Source: an uncultured Clostridia bacterium
Lineage (GTDB): Bacteria; Bacillota; Clostridia; TANB77; CAG-508
Direction of reading: 5' to 3'
Length of the DNA: 45,840 bases
NCBI GenBank assembly: GCA_944387505.1
Contig: CALXFG010000013.1
Coordinates: 1-45,840, forward strand
Both the position numbers and the translations under genes were made by a program. This document shows positions 16,331 to 24,240 of this stretch, piece after piece. Position 1 is the stretch's first letter. Each line of letters begins with the position of its first letter. The notes below the pieces were generated by a model that was not told the origin of the DNA, ran no database searches, and worked only from the letters and a program-made list of their open reading frames with translations.

Positions 16331-16615
16331 TTATTGTATTAATGCCATAATAATTAGTAATATTATTCTAATAAATAAAATTAACATGATTGCTATTATG
16401 ACTAATGTTATTAAGCACAAAAATATTCTCTTTATGCCTTCAAAGTTATTATGTATTTTTTTGAATAAATTTGTTAATAAATACTCTAACCAAACTACTG
16501 GTATTAATAAAATTGCCCATATTAATACACCCCATCTGCATAATCCTCCTATTATTAAACCTGCATTTTCATATGGATGATGGTTAGAACCAATCTCTGA
16601 CCAAGTAGATTGCAT
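16331..16615 (-). CDS. Hypothetical small membrane protein
   Basis: A 94-residue protein of unknown function with two or three hydrophobic segments (GLIIGGLCRWGVLIWAILLI, then IFLCLITLVIIAIMLILF continuing to the C-terminus). No RBS precedes the ATG at 16615. The same frame stays open upstream to about 16700 and would add an N-terminal helix (RRILSIVLILLDICLYIKM), preceded by AAAAGGAATAACAGG but with no ATG, GTG or TTG. The true start is therefore doubtful, and the gene may have lost its first codon. Confidence 0.5.
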   Translation of the reverse strand: MQSTWSEIGSNHHPYENAGLIIGGLCRWGVLIWAILLIPVVWLEYLLTNLFKKIHNNFEGIKRIFLCLITLVIIAIMLILFIRIILLIIMALIQ

Positions 16616-16783
16616 TTTTATATATAAACATATATCTAGAAGTATTAGTACTATTGATAAAATTCTTCTATGAAACCTGTTATTCCTTTTGTCTTTTTAT
16701 GCTACATAATCATTGCTACTTTTTAAATTGTAAATTTATACTTATGATTTTTATAACTTTCATATAAAATCTTTCTATATTTA

Positions 16784-16813
16784 TTGACTTCTTAATTATA
16801 AATGGATTATAAT
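16784..16813 (+). promoter_or_regulatory. Promoter of the antisense (antitoxin) RNA
   Basis: TTGACT (16784-16789) and TATAAT (16808-16813) are 18 bp apart on the plus strand, predicting a transcript start near 16820. Confidence 0.65.
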
Positions 16814-16819
16814 AAATAT

Positions 16820-16904
16820 AGGAAATGACAAATCCACAAACGTGGTTTTGCCGAATAGAGTTTAACTCACATCTACTCGTCAAAGTACAGATGTGAGCTT
16901 TTTT
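16820..16904 (+). ncRNA. Candidate antitoxin RNA convergent to the small membrane peptide gene
   Basis: A promoter and an intrinsic terminator (stem CTCACATCT/AGATGTGAG at 16866-16874/16889-16897, then CTTTTTTA) frame an 85-nt plus-strand RNA with no ORF. Its 3' end overlaps the 3' end of the convergent peptide transcript. Its CACATCT-n-CT is complementary to AG-n-AGATGTG in the peptide mRNA leader (around 17065-17075). It begins AUAUAGGAAAUGA, the same 13 bases with which the predicted peptide mRNA begins. This matches the par/Fst plan of two convergent RNAs sharing a terminator and short complementary repeats. Confidence 0.6.
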
Positions 16905-17022
16905 ATTTATGTAGTTGCTTATCAACCCAGTTCTTATAAAGAACTGCTGTCAAGGCAACGTTTAATGTTAAAGAAAAAATCAATGCTATTATGAAAAATA
17001 GTATTACTTTAACCATAAACAT
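16903..17022 (-). CDS. Candidate type I toxin: 39-residue membrane peptide
   Basis: A 39-residue ORF begins MFMVKVILFFIIALIFSL, continues TLNVALTAVLYKNW and ends in a charged tail, VDKQLHK. A single hydrophobic helix (about 6-28) with a short polar tail is the hallmark of Fst/TxpA-like toxins. AGGAAGGGTGGTG precedes two ATG codons; the second (17016) is better spaced and would give 37 residues. The leader can fold so that CCACC (17054-17058) pairs with GGTGG of the RBS (17025-17029), closing an inner stem TACGA/TCGTA. Its own promoter and an overlapping antisense RNA are present. No homologue was identified by name. Confidence 0.65.
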   Translation of the reverse strand: MFMVKVILFFIIALIFSLTLNVALTAVLYKNWVDKQLHK

Positions 17023-17024
17023 CA

Positions 17025-17058
17025 CCACCCTTCCTACGAAGAATCGTAAAATTGGTGG
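17025..17058 (-). promoter_or_regulatory. RBS-sequestering hairpin in the peptide mRNA leader
   Basis: On the minus strand CCACC pairs with GGTGG, part of the Shine-Dalgarno, around an inner stem TACGA-TTCT-TCGTA. An alternative stem GTGG-TTTTTG-CCAC just upstream would compete for the same CCACC, giving a possible switch. Confidence 0.55.
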
Positions 17059-17098
17059 CAAAAACCACATCTGCTTGTTCTCATTTCCTATATTACTT

Positions 17099-17127
17099 AT
17101 TCTACAATATTCTTTTTGTTTTGTCTA
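17099..17127 (-). promoter_or_regulatory. Promoter of the peptide toxin mRNA
   Basis: TAGACA (17122-17127) and TAGAAT (17099-17104) are 17 bp apart on the minus strand, giving a 70-nt structured leader. Confidence 0.55.
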
Positions 17128-17181
17128 CAAATTTTATTAAATTTATAAATATATTTTAATCTTCAAGTTACTGTTTGTAAC

Positions 17182-17253
17182 AAAATGTCGGAAAGGTTGA
17201 ATATATATTATTTTTCATACCTTGCAATATATATTTAACCTTTCCGACATTTT
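17182..17253 (-). terminator. Long inverted repeat; probable terminator of the sigma/anti-sigma operon
   Basis: AAAATGTCGGAAAGGTT, one unpaired base, then AATATATAT is matched by the complementary arm ending AACCTTTCCGACATTTT, with a loop of about 18 bases. The 26-bp arms are much longer than an ordinary terminator and resemble a small MITE-like element. It lies 22 bp past the anti-sigma stop. Confidence 0.65.
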
Positions 17254-17275
17254 CGTTTGAACTGTATCTAAAAAA

Positions 17276-18220
17276 TTATTCTTTTATCATATCTTCCATG
17301 TTTAAAGTTGTATTTTCTATTGTGTAATTGGATAAGTCAGGAACCTCTACATCCTCATCTGTAACAATATCAAATTCATATTTATATGACTGTATTGTAT
17401 CTCTAATTTCTTTTACTACATTTGTACCCATAAAAAATGATTTTGCACCACCTCTATTAATTTCTCTTATTGGCAAGCCTGTTTCTTTATCTATCCATAT
17501 TTCCCATCTATTATTTTCTGACCTATTTTTTAATATATAATATTCTTTTCCATAATCATAAGTATCTGTATTTATTGAATAAACAAAAGTTGTTCCTATT
17601 TTTGCAAACAAACTATTTCTGCTAGTAACAAAAGGCACATTTTTAATATTCTTATTTTTCATTTCAAGGACATCACCTTTTTCAATTACTGCTTTTTTAT
17701 CTGCTTCGTTTATATATGTTCGTTCATCAGAATTGCTATTTGCATATTCGATACTTTTTGTTTCTACACCATTGTCCGAATAAATCATCCAAATCGACTT
17801 ATATTTTCCATCTTTATAATACTCTTTTGTAATTGACGTCTCATTATTTCCTAACATTTGACTTGTTTCTTTATAAAAATTATTTGATTGTAATGATTTT
17901 TCTGCTCTGTTCATAATACTATTTATTTTTATAAAGTTATTCAAAAATATAACAAATGCTATTAATACAATGATTCCAATGGCTAACAATACAGATTTTA
18001 CTCTTGTCTTAATTCTAATTTTCTTTAGATAATTTAACTCTATTTGTTCTCTATTCTCTTTTTCTTTCATGTCATCTTGAATATGTTTTAATTCCAGTTG
18101 GCATTCTTCACATTCCTTTAGATGATTTTCAACTAGTTTTTTTGATTCTGGATTTAATACACCATCAGCATAATTCATTAATAAATCTTGCACGATTTCA
18201 CATTCTTTTTTATTTTTCAT
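17276..18220 (-). CDS. Anti-sigma factor with zinc-finger domain and extracytoplasmic sensor
   Basis: A 314-residue RsiW-like anti-sigma factor. The N-terminal domain carries the zf-HC2/ZAS pattern, ending HLKECEEC (33-40) after CEIVQDLLMNYADG. One transmembrane helix (about 76-94, SVLLAIGIIVLIAFVIFLN) precedes an extracellular domain of about 210 residues with no named fold. It would hold the upstream ECF sigma factor inactive until a membrane or envelope signal releases it. The gene overlaps the sigma gene by 11 bp, and its GGGAGG lies inside it. Confidence 0.88.
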   Translation of the reverse strand: MKNKKECEIVQDLLMNYADGVLNPESKKLVENHLKECEECQLELKHIQDDMKEKENREQIELNYLKKIRIKTRVKSVLLAIGIIVLIAFVIFLNNFIKINSIMNRAEKSLQSNNFYKETSQMLGNNETSITKEYYKDGKYKSIWMIYSDNGVETKSIEYANSNSDERTYINEADKKAVIEKGDVLEMKNKNIKNVPFVTSRNSLFAKIGTTFVYSINTDTYDYGKEYYILKNRSENNRWEIWIDKETGLPIREINRGGAKSFFMGTNVVKEIRDTIQSYKYEFDIVTDEDVEVPDLSNYTIENTTLNMEDMIKE

Positions 18221-18704
18221 TTTTATTTTCCTCCCTTATTTTTTGTTTGGCTCTATAAAATGTAACTCTTGTCCAGTTTGCTGTTTTTCCAAGTACTTCT
18301 CCTATTTCCTCATAACTTAAATTGCCTACCATTCTTAAATACATGACTTCTCTTGATTTTTCATCAAGTTTTTGCATGTCTTTAAATAGTTTTAATTTTT
18401 CTTCTTTTTCACAGATAGTTTCTTCCAAAGATTCATCATCCAACACAGTATCTTTTATTTCTTCAAAAGATATATTAACATTTTTCTTCTTTTTCTTTAA
18501 TTCTTTATACCATAGATGTTTTGCTATTTGACATAGCCAAACAGATAGTTTACATTCTCCTCTAAATTTTTTTATATCTTCAACAGCTAGAGCAAAAGTT
18601 TCTTGGGTTAATTCTTCAGAAATATCTTTATTTTGCGTTAAGCAGAATAAGTATTTATATACAGTTGTAGAATATTCTTTATATATTTTTTCCATATTCT
18701 GCAT
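18210..18704 (-). CDS. ECF RNA polymerase sigma factor
   Basis: A 164-residue group 4 sigma factor. Region 2 (KYLFCLTQNKDISEELTQETF, then WLCQIAKHLWYKELKKKKK) and region 4 (KLDEKSREVMYLRMVGNLSYEEIGEVLGKTANWTRVTFYRAK) are both complete, with a short acidic linker. It is cotranscribed with its anti-sigma factor and translationally coupled to it. The start follows AGGAGG. Upstream, TGTAACAAAATATG on the minus strand resembles an ECF -35 (AAC) and suggests autoregulation, but the -10 is unclear. The genes it controls cannot be deduced here. Confidence 0.92.
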   Translation of the reverse strand: MQNMEKIYKEYSTTVYKYLFCLTQNKDISEELTQETFALAVEDIKKFRGECKLSVWLCQIAKHLWYKELKKKKKNVNISFEEIKDTVLDDESLEETICEKEEKLKLFKDMQKLDEKSREVMYLRMVGNLSYEEIGEVLGKTANWTRVTFYRAKQKIREENKNEK

Positions 18705-18793
18705 AACTTTTCTACCTCCTTCTATATAATAAGGGAACTTTTTTCATATTTTGTTACAAAAAATAAATATTTTTTTCATGTTATCAAATTTTT

Positions 18794-18828
18794 AAAAGCA
18801 GATAATTAATACTTAATTATCTGCTTTT
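18794..18828 (-). terminator. Terminator of the acc-fabI operon
   Basis: A perfect 16-bp stem, AAAAGCAGATAATTAA and complement, with a 3-base loop lies just after the fabI stop. An A/T tract follows on the minus strand. Confidence 0.8.
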
Positions 18829-18842
18829 AACTACACTTTCTA

Positions 18843-19613
18843 TTATACACCAACAGTTGAGAAACCATTATCAACATGAATAACCTCTCCAGTAATGGCA
18901 CTTGACATATCACTAAATAAAAATGCTGTAGCATTTCCAACTTGATTGATTGTAACATTTTTATGTAATGGTGCTCTTTCTTCGACAATATCTAATATTG
19001 AACCAAAATCTTTGATTCCTTTTGCTGATAATGTTTTAATTGGTCCAGCTGAAATAGCATTAATTCTATATCCGTCTTTTCCTAAATCTCTTGCTAAGTA
19101 TCTAATGCTTGCTTCTAATGCTGCTTTAGCAACTCCCATAACATTATATCCTTCAATTGCTTTTTCTGAACCATAATATGTATATGTAACAATGCTTGCT
19201 CCTTCATTTAGCATTTCTTTTTCTCTTGCCATTCTAACAATAGCAACTAATGAATAGCTACTCACATCTTGTGCATGTGCATAACCATCTCTTGATGTTA
19301 AGATAAAATCATTTCTTAAATCTTCTGTATTTGCATGTGCAATGGCATGTAGTAATCCATCTATTTTTCCATGATCTTTTTTGATTTCTTCTAAACATTT
19401 GTCTATATCTTCATCTTTACTTACATCATTACATACATAAACACTTGCTCCTGGCATATCTTTTACTAAATCTTTTACTTTATCTACGCTGTCTGCTGAA
19501 CAAGTACAAATCACTTCTGCTCCTTGTTCATAAGCTGATTGTACCGCTCCCCATGCAATACTCCATTTGTTTCTTACTCCCATAATCACTACTTTTTTAC
19601 CTTCTAATAACAT
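18843..19613 (-). CDS. fabI: Enoyl-[acyl-carrier-protein] reductase (NADH), FabI
   Basis: A 256-residue SDR-type enoyl-ACP reductase catalysing the last step of each fatty-acid elongation cycle. The cofactor site is GVRNKWSIAWG (12-22). The catalytic residues Tyr146 and Tyr156 and Lys163 (TYYGSEKAIEGYNVMGVAK) fall at positions close to those of E. coli FabI. It is the last gene of accC-accD-accA-fabI, 110 bp after accA with repeat copy B between. The start follows AGGAGG. No fabK is seen, so this may be the main reductase and a possible triclosan target. Confidence 0.95.
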   Translation of the reverse strand: MLLEGKKVVIMGVRNKWSIAWGAVQSAYEQGAEVICTCSADSVDKVKDLVKDMPGASVYVCNDVSKDEDIDKCLEEIKKDHGKIDGLLHAIAHANTEDLRNDFILTSRDGYAHAQDVSSYSLVAIVRMAREKEMLNEGASIVTYTYYGSEKAIEGYNVMGVAKAALEASIRYLARDLGKDGYRINAISAGPIKTLSAKGIKDFGSILDIVEERAPLHKNVTINQVGNATAFLFSDMSSAITGEVIHVDNGFSTVGV

Positions 19614-19641
19614 TTTAAAATCCTCCTAAATTATATTTTTT

Positions 19642-19714
19642 ATTGTATCGAAAAAATCTGTCCTTATCTTACTTTTGTATAAGATTTTTTCGTAAACAAC
19701 ATTTGCGTTTCTTA
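19642..19714. repeat. Dispersed palindromic repeat, GTATAGG family (copy B, divergent)
   Basis: GTATCGAAAAAATC pairs with GATTTTTTCGTAAAC around CCTTATCTTAC and is followed by the tail TTTCTTATATTTTA. It fills most of the accA-fabI gap and is the most diverged copy. Confidence 0.65.
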
Positions 19715-19723
19715 TATTTTATT

Positions 19724-20515
19724 CTAGCACATTGTTCTAAATTTTTCATATCGATTTTCTACTAATTCTTTTTTAGATAATGTGCTTAGCTCTTTTAAAC
19801 TTTTTTTGATATAAGATTTTAATTCTTTTAAAACCATTTCAATATCTTCCTGTGCACCACCTTCTGGTTCTTTTATGATTTTATCAATGATTCCAAAATC
19901 TTTTAAATCTTTCGCAGTAGCCTTCATATCTCCTGCTGCTTCTTTGGCTTTGCTTGAATCTTTATACAAAATACTAGCAAATCCTTCTGGTGACAAGATG
20001 GAATATACTGCATTTTCTAGCATAGCAATTCTATCTCCTACAGCAATTGCTAATGCACCACCACTAGAACCTTCTCCAATGACAACACAAATAATTGGTA
20101 CTTCTAATTTTGACATTTCAAATAAATTTCTAGCAATCGCTTCTCCTTGACCTCTTTCTTCTGCTCCCATTCCAGGATAAGCACCAGGTGTATCAATAAA
20201 TGTAATAATTGGTCTATTGAATTTCTCTGCTTGTTTCATTAATCGTAATGCTTTTCTATATCCTTCTGGATTTGGCATACCAAAATTTCTTTCCATATTT
20301 TCTTTTGCTTTTTTTCCTTTTTGTTCTCCGATTACAGTGACTGGCATACCATCAAATGTTGCAATTCCTCCAACAATTGCTTTATCATCTCCAAAATTCC
20401 TGTCACCATGTAATTCTATAAAATCATCAAATAGTCCATTGATATAATCTAATGCTTTAGGTCTATCCATTTTTCTTGCAAGCATGACTCTATCCCATGC
20501 TGTTATTTTCGCCAT
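19724..20515 (-). CDS. accA: Acetyl-CoA carboxylase carboxyltransferase subunit alpha
   Basis: A 263-residue AccA. With AccD it transfers the carboxyl group from carboxybiotin to acetyl-CoA, giving malonyl-CoA for fatty-acid synthesis. Conserved crotonase-fold segments are visible: [11 protein letters not shown] (34-44), [25 protein letters not shown] and [15 protein letters not shown]. It is shorter than E. coli AccA (319) because the N-terminal helical region is reduced, as in other Firmicutes. The start follows AAGGAGGG. The 129-bp accD-accA gap contains two hairpin repeats. Confidence 0.95.
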   Translation of the reverse strand: MAKITAWDRVMLARKMDRPKALDYINGLFDDFIELHGDRNFGDDKAIVGGIATFDGMPVTVIGEQKGKKAKENMERNFGMPNPEGYRKALRLMKQAEKFNRPIITFIDTPGAYPGMGAEERGQGEAIARNLFEMSKLEVPIICVVIGEGSSGGALAIAVGDRIAMLENAVYSILSPEGFASILYKDSSKAKEAAGDMKATAKDLKDFGIIDKIIKEPEGGAQEDIEMVLKELKSYIKKSLKELSTLSKKELVENRYEKFRTMC

Positions 20516-20530
20516 ATATCTCCCTCCTTA

Positions 20531-20640
20531 GTTGCCAAAGGGGACGTGTCTTTTTGGCAACTTTCTTTTTATCTATATTCACTTTATTCCTTTATATTTT
20601 TCATTTTAGTTGTCAAAGTGGAACATCTCATTTGACAACT
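20531..20640. repeat. Paired hairpin repeats between accD and accA
   Basis: GTTGCCAAA/TTTGGCAAC (20531-20561) encloses GGGGACGTGTCTT, and AGTTGTCAAA/TTTGACAACT (20608-20640) encloses GTGGAACATCTCA. Stems are perfect (9 and 10 bp), and both loops carry the GGRAC core of the RAYT-end repeats. They lie inside the acc operon transcript. Confidence 0.75.
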
Positions 20641-20644
20641 TCTA

Positions 20645-21493
20645 TTATGCTTTATGCAATCTGATTAGTTTTGCAATCGTTGATTTCATATCCTTTCTTT
20701 CTACAATTTTGTCTATAAATCCATGTTCTAACAAAAATTCTGAACGTTGGAATCCTTCTGGTAATTTTTGATTAATGGTTTGCTCTATAACTCTTGGTCC
20801 TGCAAATCCAATTAGTGCATTTGGTTCTGCTAAAATAATATCTCCTAAACTTGCAAAACTTGCTGTTACACCGCCTGTTGTTGGGTCTGTTAAAACAGAT
20901 ATATATAATTGTCCGGCTTTATCTAATTTTGTAAGTGCACTTGATGTTTTTGCCATCTGCATTAAAGATATCATTCCTTCTTGCATTCTAGCACCACCAG
21001 ATACACAGAATATAACTAATGGCAATTTCTTTTTAGCCGCTGTTTCGATTGCTAATGTGATTCTTTCTCCTACTGCTGATCCCATACTTCCCATTAAAAA
21101 GTTTCCATCCATAACAGCAAGAACTGCTTTTTCGCCTTCTATTTCACATATACCACATTTTACTGCTTCTTCGATTTTTGTTTTTTCTTTTAACATTTCT
21201 ACTTTTTTCATATATCCTTTAAAAATTAAAGGATCTTTTGTTACAATGTCTCCACCAATTTCTTTAAAGGTTTCTTCATCTGCAATTTGCTTGATTCTTC
21301 TTCTTGATGATAATCTAAAGTGTTTTCCACAATTAGGGCATACACTTAGATTTTGATGTAAATCATCTTTATAAAGAATTTCTTTACAATTGTCACATTT
21401 TACCCATTTGCCAATCATCATATCTGAAGCTTTTTCATTTTTGACTCTTTTTTCTTCTTTTTCATTTACCTTTTTTACTTTATCGATTACCAA
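20645..21493 (-). CDS. accD: Acetyl-CoA carboxylase carboxyltransferase subunit beta
   Basis: A 282-residue AccD. The N-terminal zinc ribbon has Cys33, Cys36, Cys52 and Cys55 (CDNC...CPNC), and the crotonase-like core includes [23 protein letters not shown] and [22 protein letters not shown]. Together with AccA it forms the transcarboxylase. The start codon is TTG, eight bases after AAAGGAGGG; no ATG is better placed. It follows accC by about 120 bp, with a strong hairpin in between that may reduce read-through. Confidence 0.95.
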   Translation of the reverse strand: MVIDKVKKVNEKEEKRVKNEKASDMMIGKWVKCDNCKEILYKDDLHQNLSVCPNCGKHFRLSSRRRIKQIADEETFKEIGGDIVTKDPLIFKGYMKKVEMLKEKTKIEEAVKCGICEIEGEKAVLAVMDGNFLMGSMGSAVGERITLAIETAAKKKLPLVIFCVSGGARMQEGMISLMQMAKTSSALTKLDKAGQLYISVLTDPTTGGVTASFASLGDIILAEPNALIGFAGPRVIEQTINQKLPEGFQRSEFLLEHGFIDKIVERKDMKSTIAKLIRLHKA

Positions 21494-21580
21494 GGTATTT
21501 CCCTCCTTTAATATCCTTGTTATTATATATGTATTTTCAATTTATTTCAACTAGGATAAGTAGTCAAAAGAAAAAATTTT

Positions 21581-21611
21581 TGTCGCATAGACAAACGATC
21601 TCTATGCGACA
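21581..21611 (-). terminator. GTCGCATAGA hairpin after accC (repeat family, copy 1)
   Basis: A perfect 11-bp stem, TGTCGCATAGA/TCTATGCGACA, with a 9-base loop lies four bases past the accC stop and is followed on the minus strand by AAAAATTTTTTC. Its plus strand is nearly identical to the minus strand of the hairpin at 38917-38947 (two differences in 31). It could partly terminate before accD. Confidence 0.65.
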
Positions 21612-21615
21612 TTTC

Positions 21616-22959
21616 TTACATATTAAATTCTTTTTTAATAAAAGATGTATCATAATTGTTTGTTTTAAAGTTTTCATTTTCCAATATCTTTAATAAAAAG
21701 TCTATATTTGTAGTAATTCCTTCTACAACAAATTCTGCCACAGCACTTTTCATTTTCGCAATTGATTCTTCTCTATTTTTTCCATGAACAATCAATTTTG
21801 CTAGCATAGAATCATATGTAGGTGGAACAGTATATCCACTATATATAGCAGTATCTACTCTTACACCATTTCCTCCTGGAATATGTAATCCTGTTATGGT
21901 TCCTGGACATGGCATAAAGTTTTTATCTGGATTTTCCGCATTAATTCTTACTTCCATTGAATGTCCATTGAATTTGATATCTTCTTGTTTATAGGTTAAT
22001 TCTTCTCCACTTGCAATTTTGATTTGTTCTTTTATGATATCTACTCCTGTTACCATTTCTGTTACAGGATGTTCTACTTGTACTCTTGTATTCATCTCCA
22101 TAAAATAGAAATCTTTATTTTTGTCAACTAAAAATTCAATGGTTCCTGCATTAGAATATCCGATTTCTTTTACTGCCTTTACTGCTACTTCTCCCATTTT
22201 CTTTCTAGTTTCTTCATCTAGTATACCACTTGGTGTTTCTTCTAATACTTTTTGATTTCTTCTTTGTACAGAACAATCTCTTTCTCCTAAATGGATACAG
22301 TTTCCGTGCTCATCTGCTAATATTTGAATTTCTACATGTCTTGGATTTTCTACAAATTTTTCTAAGTATAGGCTATCATCATTAAAAGATACTTTTGCTT
22401 CTTGTTTAACAATGTCATATTCTTTTTCTAGTTCTTCTTTAGAATAGGCAACTCTGATACCTCTTCCACCACCACCTGCTGATGCTTTTAACATAACAGG
22501 ATATTTGATTTGCTCTGCTAAATTGACTGCTTGTTCTTTTGAATAAATTAGTCCATCTGAACCAGGGACAACTGGAACGCCTGCTCTTTTCATCGTTTCT
22601 TTTGCTCTTGATTTGTTTCCCAACAATTCAATTAATTTATAGTCTGGTCCAATAAATTTGATTCCTGTTTCTTGACAGATTTTTGCAAAATTTGGATTTT
22701 CAGATAAGAATCCAAATCCTGGATGAATACTGTCTGCTCCTGTTAAACACGCTGCTTCTAATATTGCTTTTACATTTAAATAACTTTTATTAGATGGTGC
22801 TGGTCCTACACAAATCGCTTCATCTGCTAATTGCACATGTAACGCATTTTTATCTGCTTCTGAATAAATGGCTACTGTTCTAATTCCCATTTCTCTACAT
22901 GCTCTGATAATTCTGACTGCAATTTCTCCTCTATTGGCAATTAATACTTTTTTTAACAT
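21616..22959 (-). CDS. accC: Acetyl-CoA carboxylase biotin carboxylase subunit
   Basis: A 447-residue biotin carboxylase, ATP-grasp superfamily, which carboxylates biotin on AccB using bicarbonate and ATP. Visible motifs are LIANRGEIAVRIIRACREMG (N-terminus), SAGGGGRGIRVA (ATP lid), FVENPRHVEIQILADEHGN and YFMEMNTRVQVEHPVTEMVTG. An upstream in-frame ATG would add 33 residues, but GGAGGAATTTTC directly precedes the ATG at 22959, and the resulting length fits the family. It is first in the accC-D-A-fabI operon. accB is not in the window. Confidence 0.95.
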   Translation of the reverse strand: MLKKVLIANRGEIAVRIIRACREMGIRTVAIYSEADKNALHVQLADEAICVGPAPSNKSYLNVKAILEAACLTGADSIHPGFGFLSENPNFAKICQETGIKFIGPDYKLIELLGNKSRAKETMKRAGVPVVPGSDGLIYSKEQAVNLAEQIKYPVMLKASAGGGGRGIRVAYSKEELEKEYDIVKQEAKVSFNDDSLYLEKFVENPRHVEIQILADEHGNCIHLGERDCSVQRRNQKVLEETPSGILDEETRKKMGEVAVKAVKEIGYSNAGTIEFLVDKNKDFYFMEMNTRVQVEHPVTEMVTGVDIIKEQIKIASGEELTYKQEDIKFNGHSMEVRINAENPDKNFMPCPGTITGLHIPGGNGVRVDTAIYSGYTVPPTYDSMLAKLIVHGKNREESIAKMKSAVAEFVVEGITTNIDFLLKILENENFKTNNYDTSFIKKEFNM

Positions 22960-23076
22960 GAAAATTCCTCCTATGAAAGATAAATTTATTTTTATATTTT
23001 CTTCATTTTCTAGATAAATCTCGCTTTTAAAGAATTTTTCTTTAATTTTCTCATTCAACTACATTTATACCTTAAT

Positions 23077-23105
23077 ATTATATATTCTTTTTCTATTTTT
23101 TTCAA
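23077..23105 (-). promoter_or_regulatory. Promoter of the acc-fabI operon
   Basis: TTGAAA (23100-23105) and TATAAT (23077-23082) are 17 bp apart on the minus strand, with a leader of about 110 nt before accC. Confidence 0.65.
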
Positions 23106-23131
23106 GCTAGTACAGGTGGTCAGAATTCAAG

Positions 23132-23146
23132 TGACATTAAATGTCA
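23132..23146. promoter_or_regulatory. Palindrome upstream of the Xre-type gene
   Basis: TGACATT-A-AATGTCA is a perfect 7-bp dyad 60 bp before the plus-strand HTH gene and about 25 bp behind the -35 of the acc promoter. It is a possible operator for the small regulator. Confidence 0.35.
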
Positions 23147-23205
23147 ATACAATTCATATTCTTTTTGTGCAATAATTATTTTAAACATTCGTTTAAGGTG
23201 ATGTT

Positions 23206-23412
23206 ATGATAAAAGAAAAAAGAAAGGCGAAAAAATATACACAAGAAAAAATGTCTGAAATACTAGGAATTAGTTTAAGACAATATATACGAATTGATAA
23301 TGAAGAAGATTTACCTAGAAGAGATGTTTTAAAAAATCTAATTTTAGAATTAGAATTAACAGATGAAGAATTAGGTGAATACATAAGAATGATGGCTAAT
23401 AAAATAGCTTAG
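23206..23412 (+). CDS. Small Xre-family HTH protein
   Basis: A 68-residue protein made almost entirely of a lambda-Cro/Xre-type helix-turn-helix: KYTQEKMSEILGISLRQYIRIDNEED. It has a short acidic C-terminal helix (ELELTDEELGEYIRMM). It starts after AAGGTGATGTT and ends inside a bidirectional terminator. It sits on the plus strand between the acc and spoIIIA operons. Its target is unknown; the dyad at 23132-23146 is a candidate site. Autoregulation or acc regulation are both possible but untested. Confidence 0.75.
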   Translation: MIKEKRKAKKYTQEKMSEILGISLRQYIRIDNEEDLPRRDVLKNLILELELTDEELGEYIRMMANKIA

Positions 23413-23450
23413 GAATATTAAATTATAAATAAAATATTCTTAAGCTATTT
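23402..23450. terminator. Bidirectional terminator between the Xre-type gene and spoIIIAH
   Basis: AATAGCTTAGGAATATT pairs, with one G-T, with AATATTCTTAAGCTATT and is followed by T(7) on the plus strand. The Xre stop codon lies in the first arm. Confidence 0.75.
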
Positions 23451-23452
23451 TT

Positions 23453-24160
23453 TTATTTTGTTGATATATGTATATTTTCAATTTTTGCGTGTAATTCTCT
23501 AGAAATAATATTTTGTATCTGTGCGACTTCTTCTTGTTGTAATTGTTCTACTCCAATAATGACACTAATACTATCTCCATTCACAAAAACAATATTATTG
23601 GTAAATCCTTTTGTACTAATTAAATTTTCACATATCATAATACTGTTTTTTGTATCATTTATTTTTTTGATTTCTTCTGTTGCACTTTGTTTTTGTGTTT
23701 CCAAGCTATTACTACTATTTAGTACTTTTTCATAACTTTCTATCATCTGTGAATACATGGTATCTCTTTCTAATTTTGACTTTGTAAAATATTCATCTGT
23801 TGATACTGTTGCACTTGTTTGGGTCACTGTATTATTTTCTGTTGTATTTGTGTTTTGTGTCATATTTTCATTGGCTTCTTCAGTTGTATCTCCATTTGTA
23901 TTACTTGTATTTTCCGTTACATTTTCGGTTGTATCTTTTGCTACTTCATTTTCACTAACTGCTTCACTATTCACCAATGTAGCATCTCCAATATCAGCAA
24001 TTTGCATATCATCATTTGCTTCCATTTCCATAGCTGTCTGAGCTGATACTTGTTCTGCTGTATTGGTCGTATAATTTAAATATCCAGCAGTCACTAACAT
24101 TAAGGCAATAACATAAATAATTACTTGATTTTTCTTCAATAAGCCTTTCATTATTTTCAT
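23453..24160 (-). CDS. spoIIIAH: Stage III sporulation protein AH
   Basis: A 235-residue SpoIIIAH, the mother-cell partner of SpoIIQ in the channel that joins mother cell and forespore. An N-terminal helix (QVIIYVIALMLVTAGYLNY, 12-30) is followed by a long Thr/Asn/Glu-rich linker (about 55-118) and a C-terminal YscJ/FliF-like ring-building domain (STDEYFTKSKLERDTMYSQM... to the end). The linker is longer and lower in complexity than in Bacillus. It is the last gene of the operon, and a REP element separates it from spoIIIAG. Confidence 0.9.
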   Translation of the reverse strand: MKIMKGLLKKNQVIIYVIALMLVTAGYLNYTTNTAEQVSAQTAMEMEANDDMQIADIGDATLVNSEAVSENEVAKDTTENVTENTSNTNGDTTEEANENMTQNTNTTENNTVTQTSATVSTDEYFTKSKLERDTMYSQMIESYEKVLNSSNSLETQKQSATEEIKKINDTKNSIMICENLISTKGFTNNIVFVNGDSISVIIGVEQLQQEEVAQIQNIISRELHAKIENIHISTK

Positions 24161-24240
24161 ACTTTACCTTCCTTTCAATGTTTTTTTCTTGATTCATTGT
24201 TTAAACTCTTTTTTAAACAATTTTTATTTATTCTATAAAA

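Noticed and set aside
16716-16925. A 69-codon minus-strand frame over the antisense RNA
   Set aside because: No RBS, Cys/His-rich random-looking sequence; the promoter and terminator of the plus-strand RNA explain the region better.
20775-21356. A 193-codon open frame on the plus strand opposite accD
   Set aside because: It is antisense to a certain accD, has no RBS, and its composition is that of a reversed coding strand.
23106-23118. TAGTACAGGTGG upstream of the acc promoter as a FapR-type operator
   Set aside because: Only a half-site resembles TAGTACC and no FapR gene or second arm is visible.
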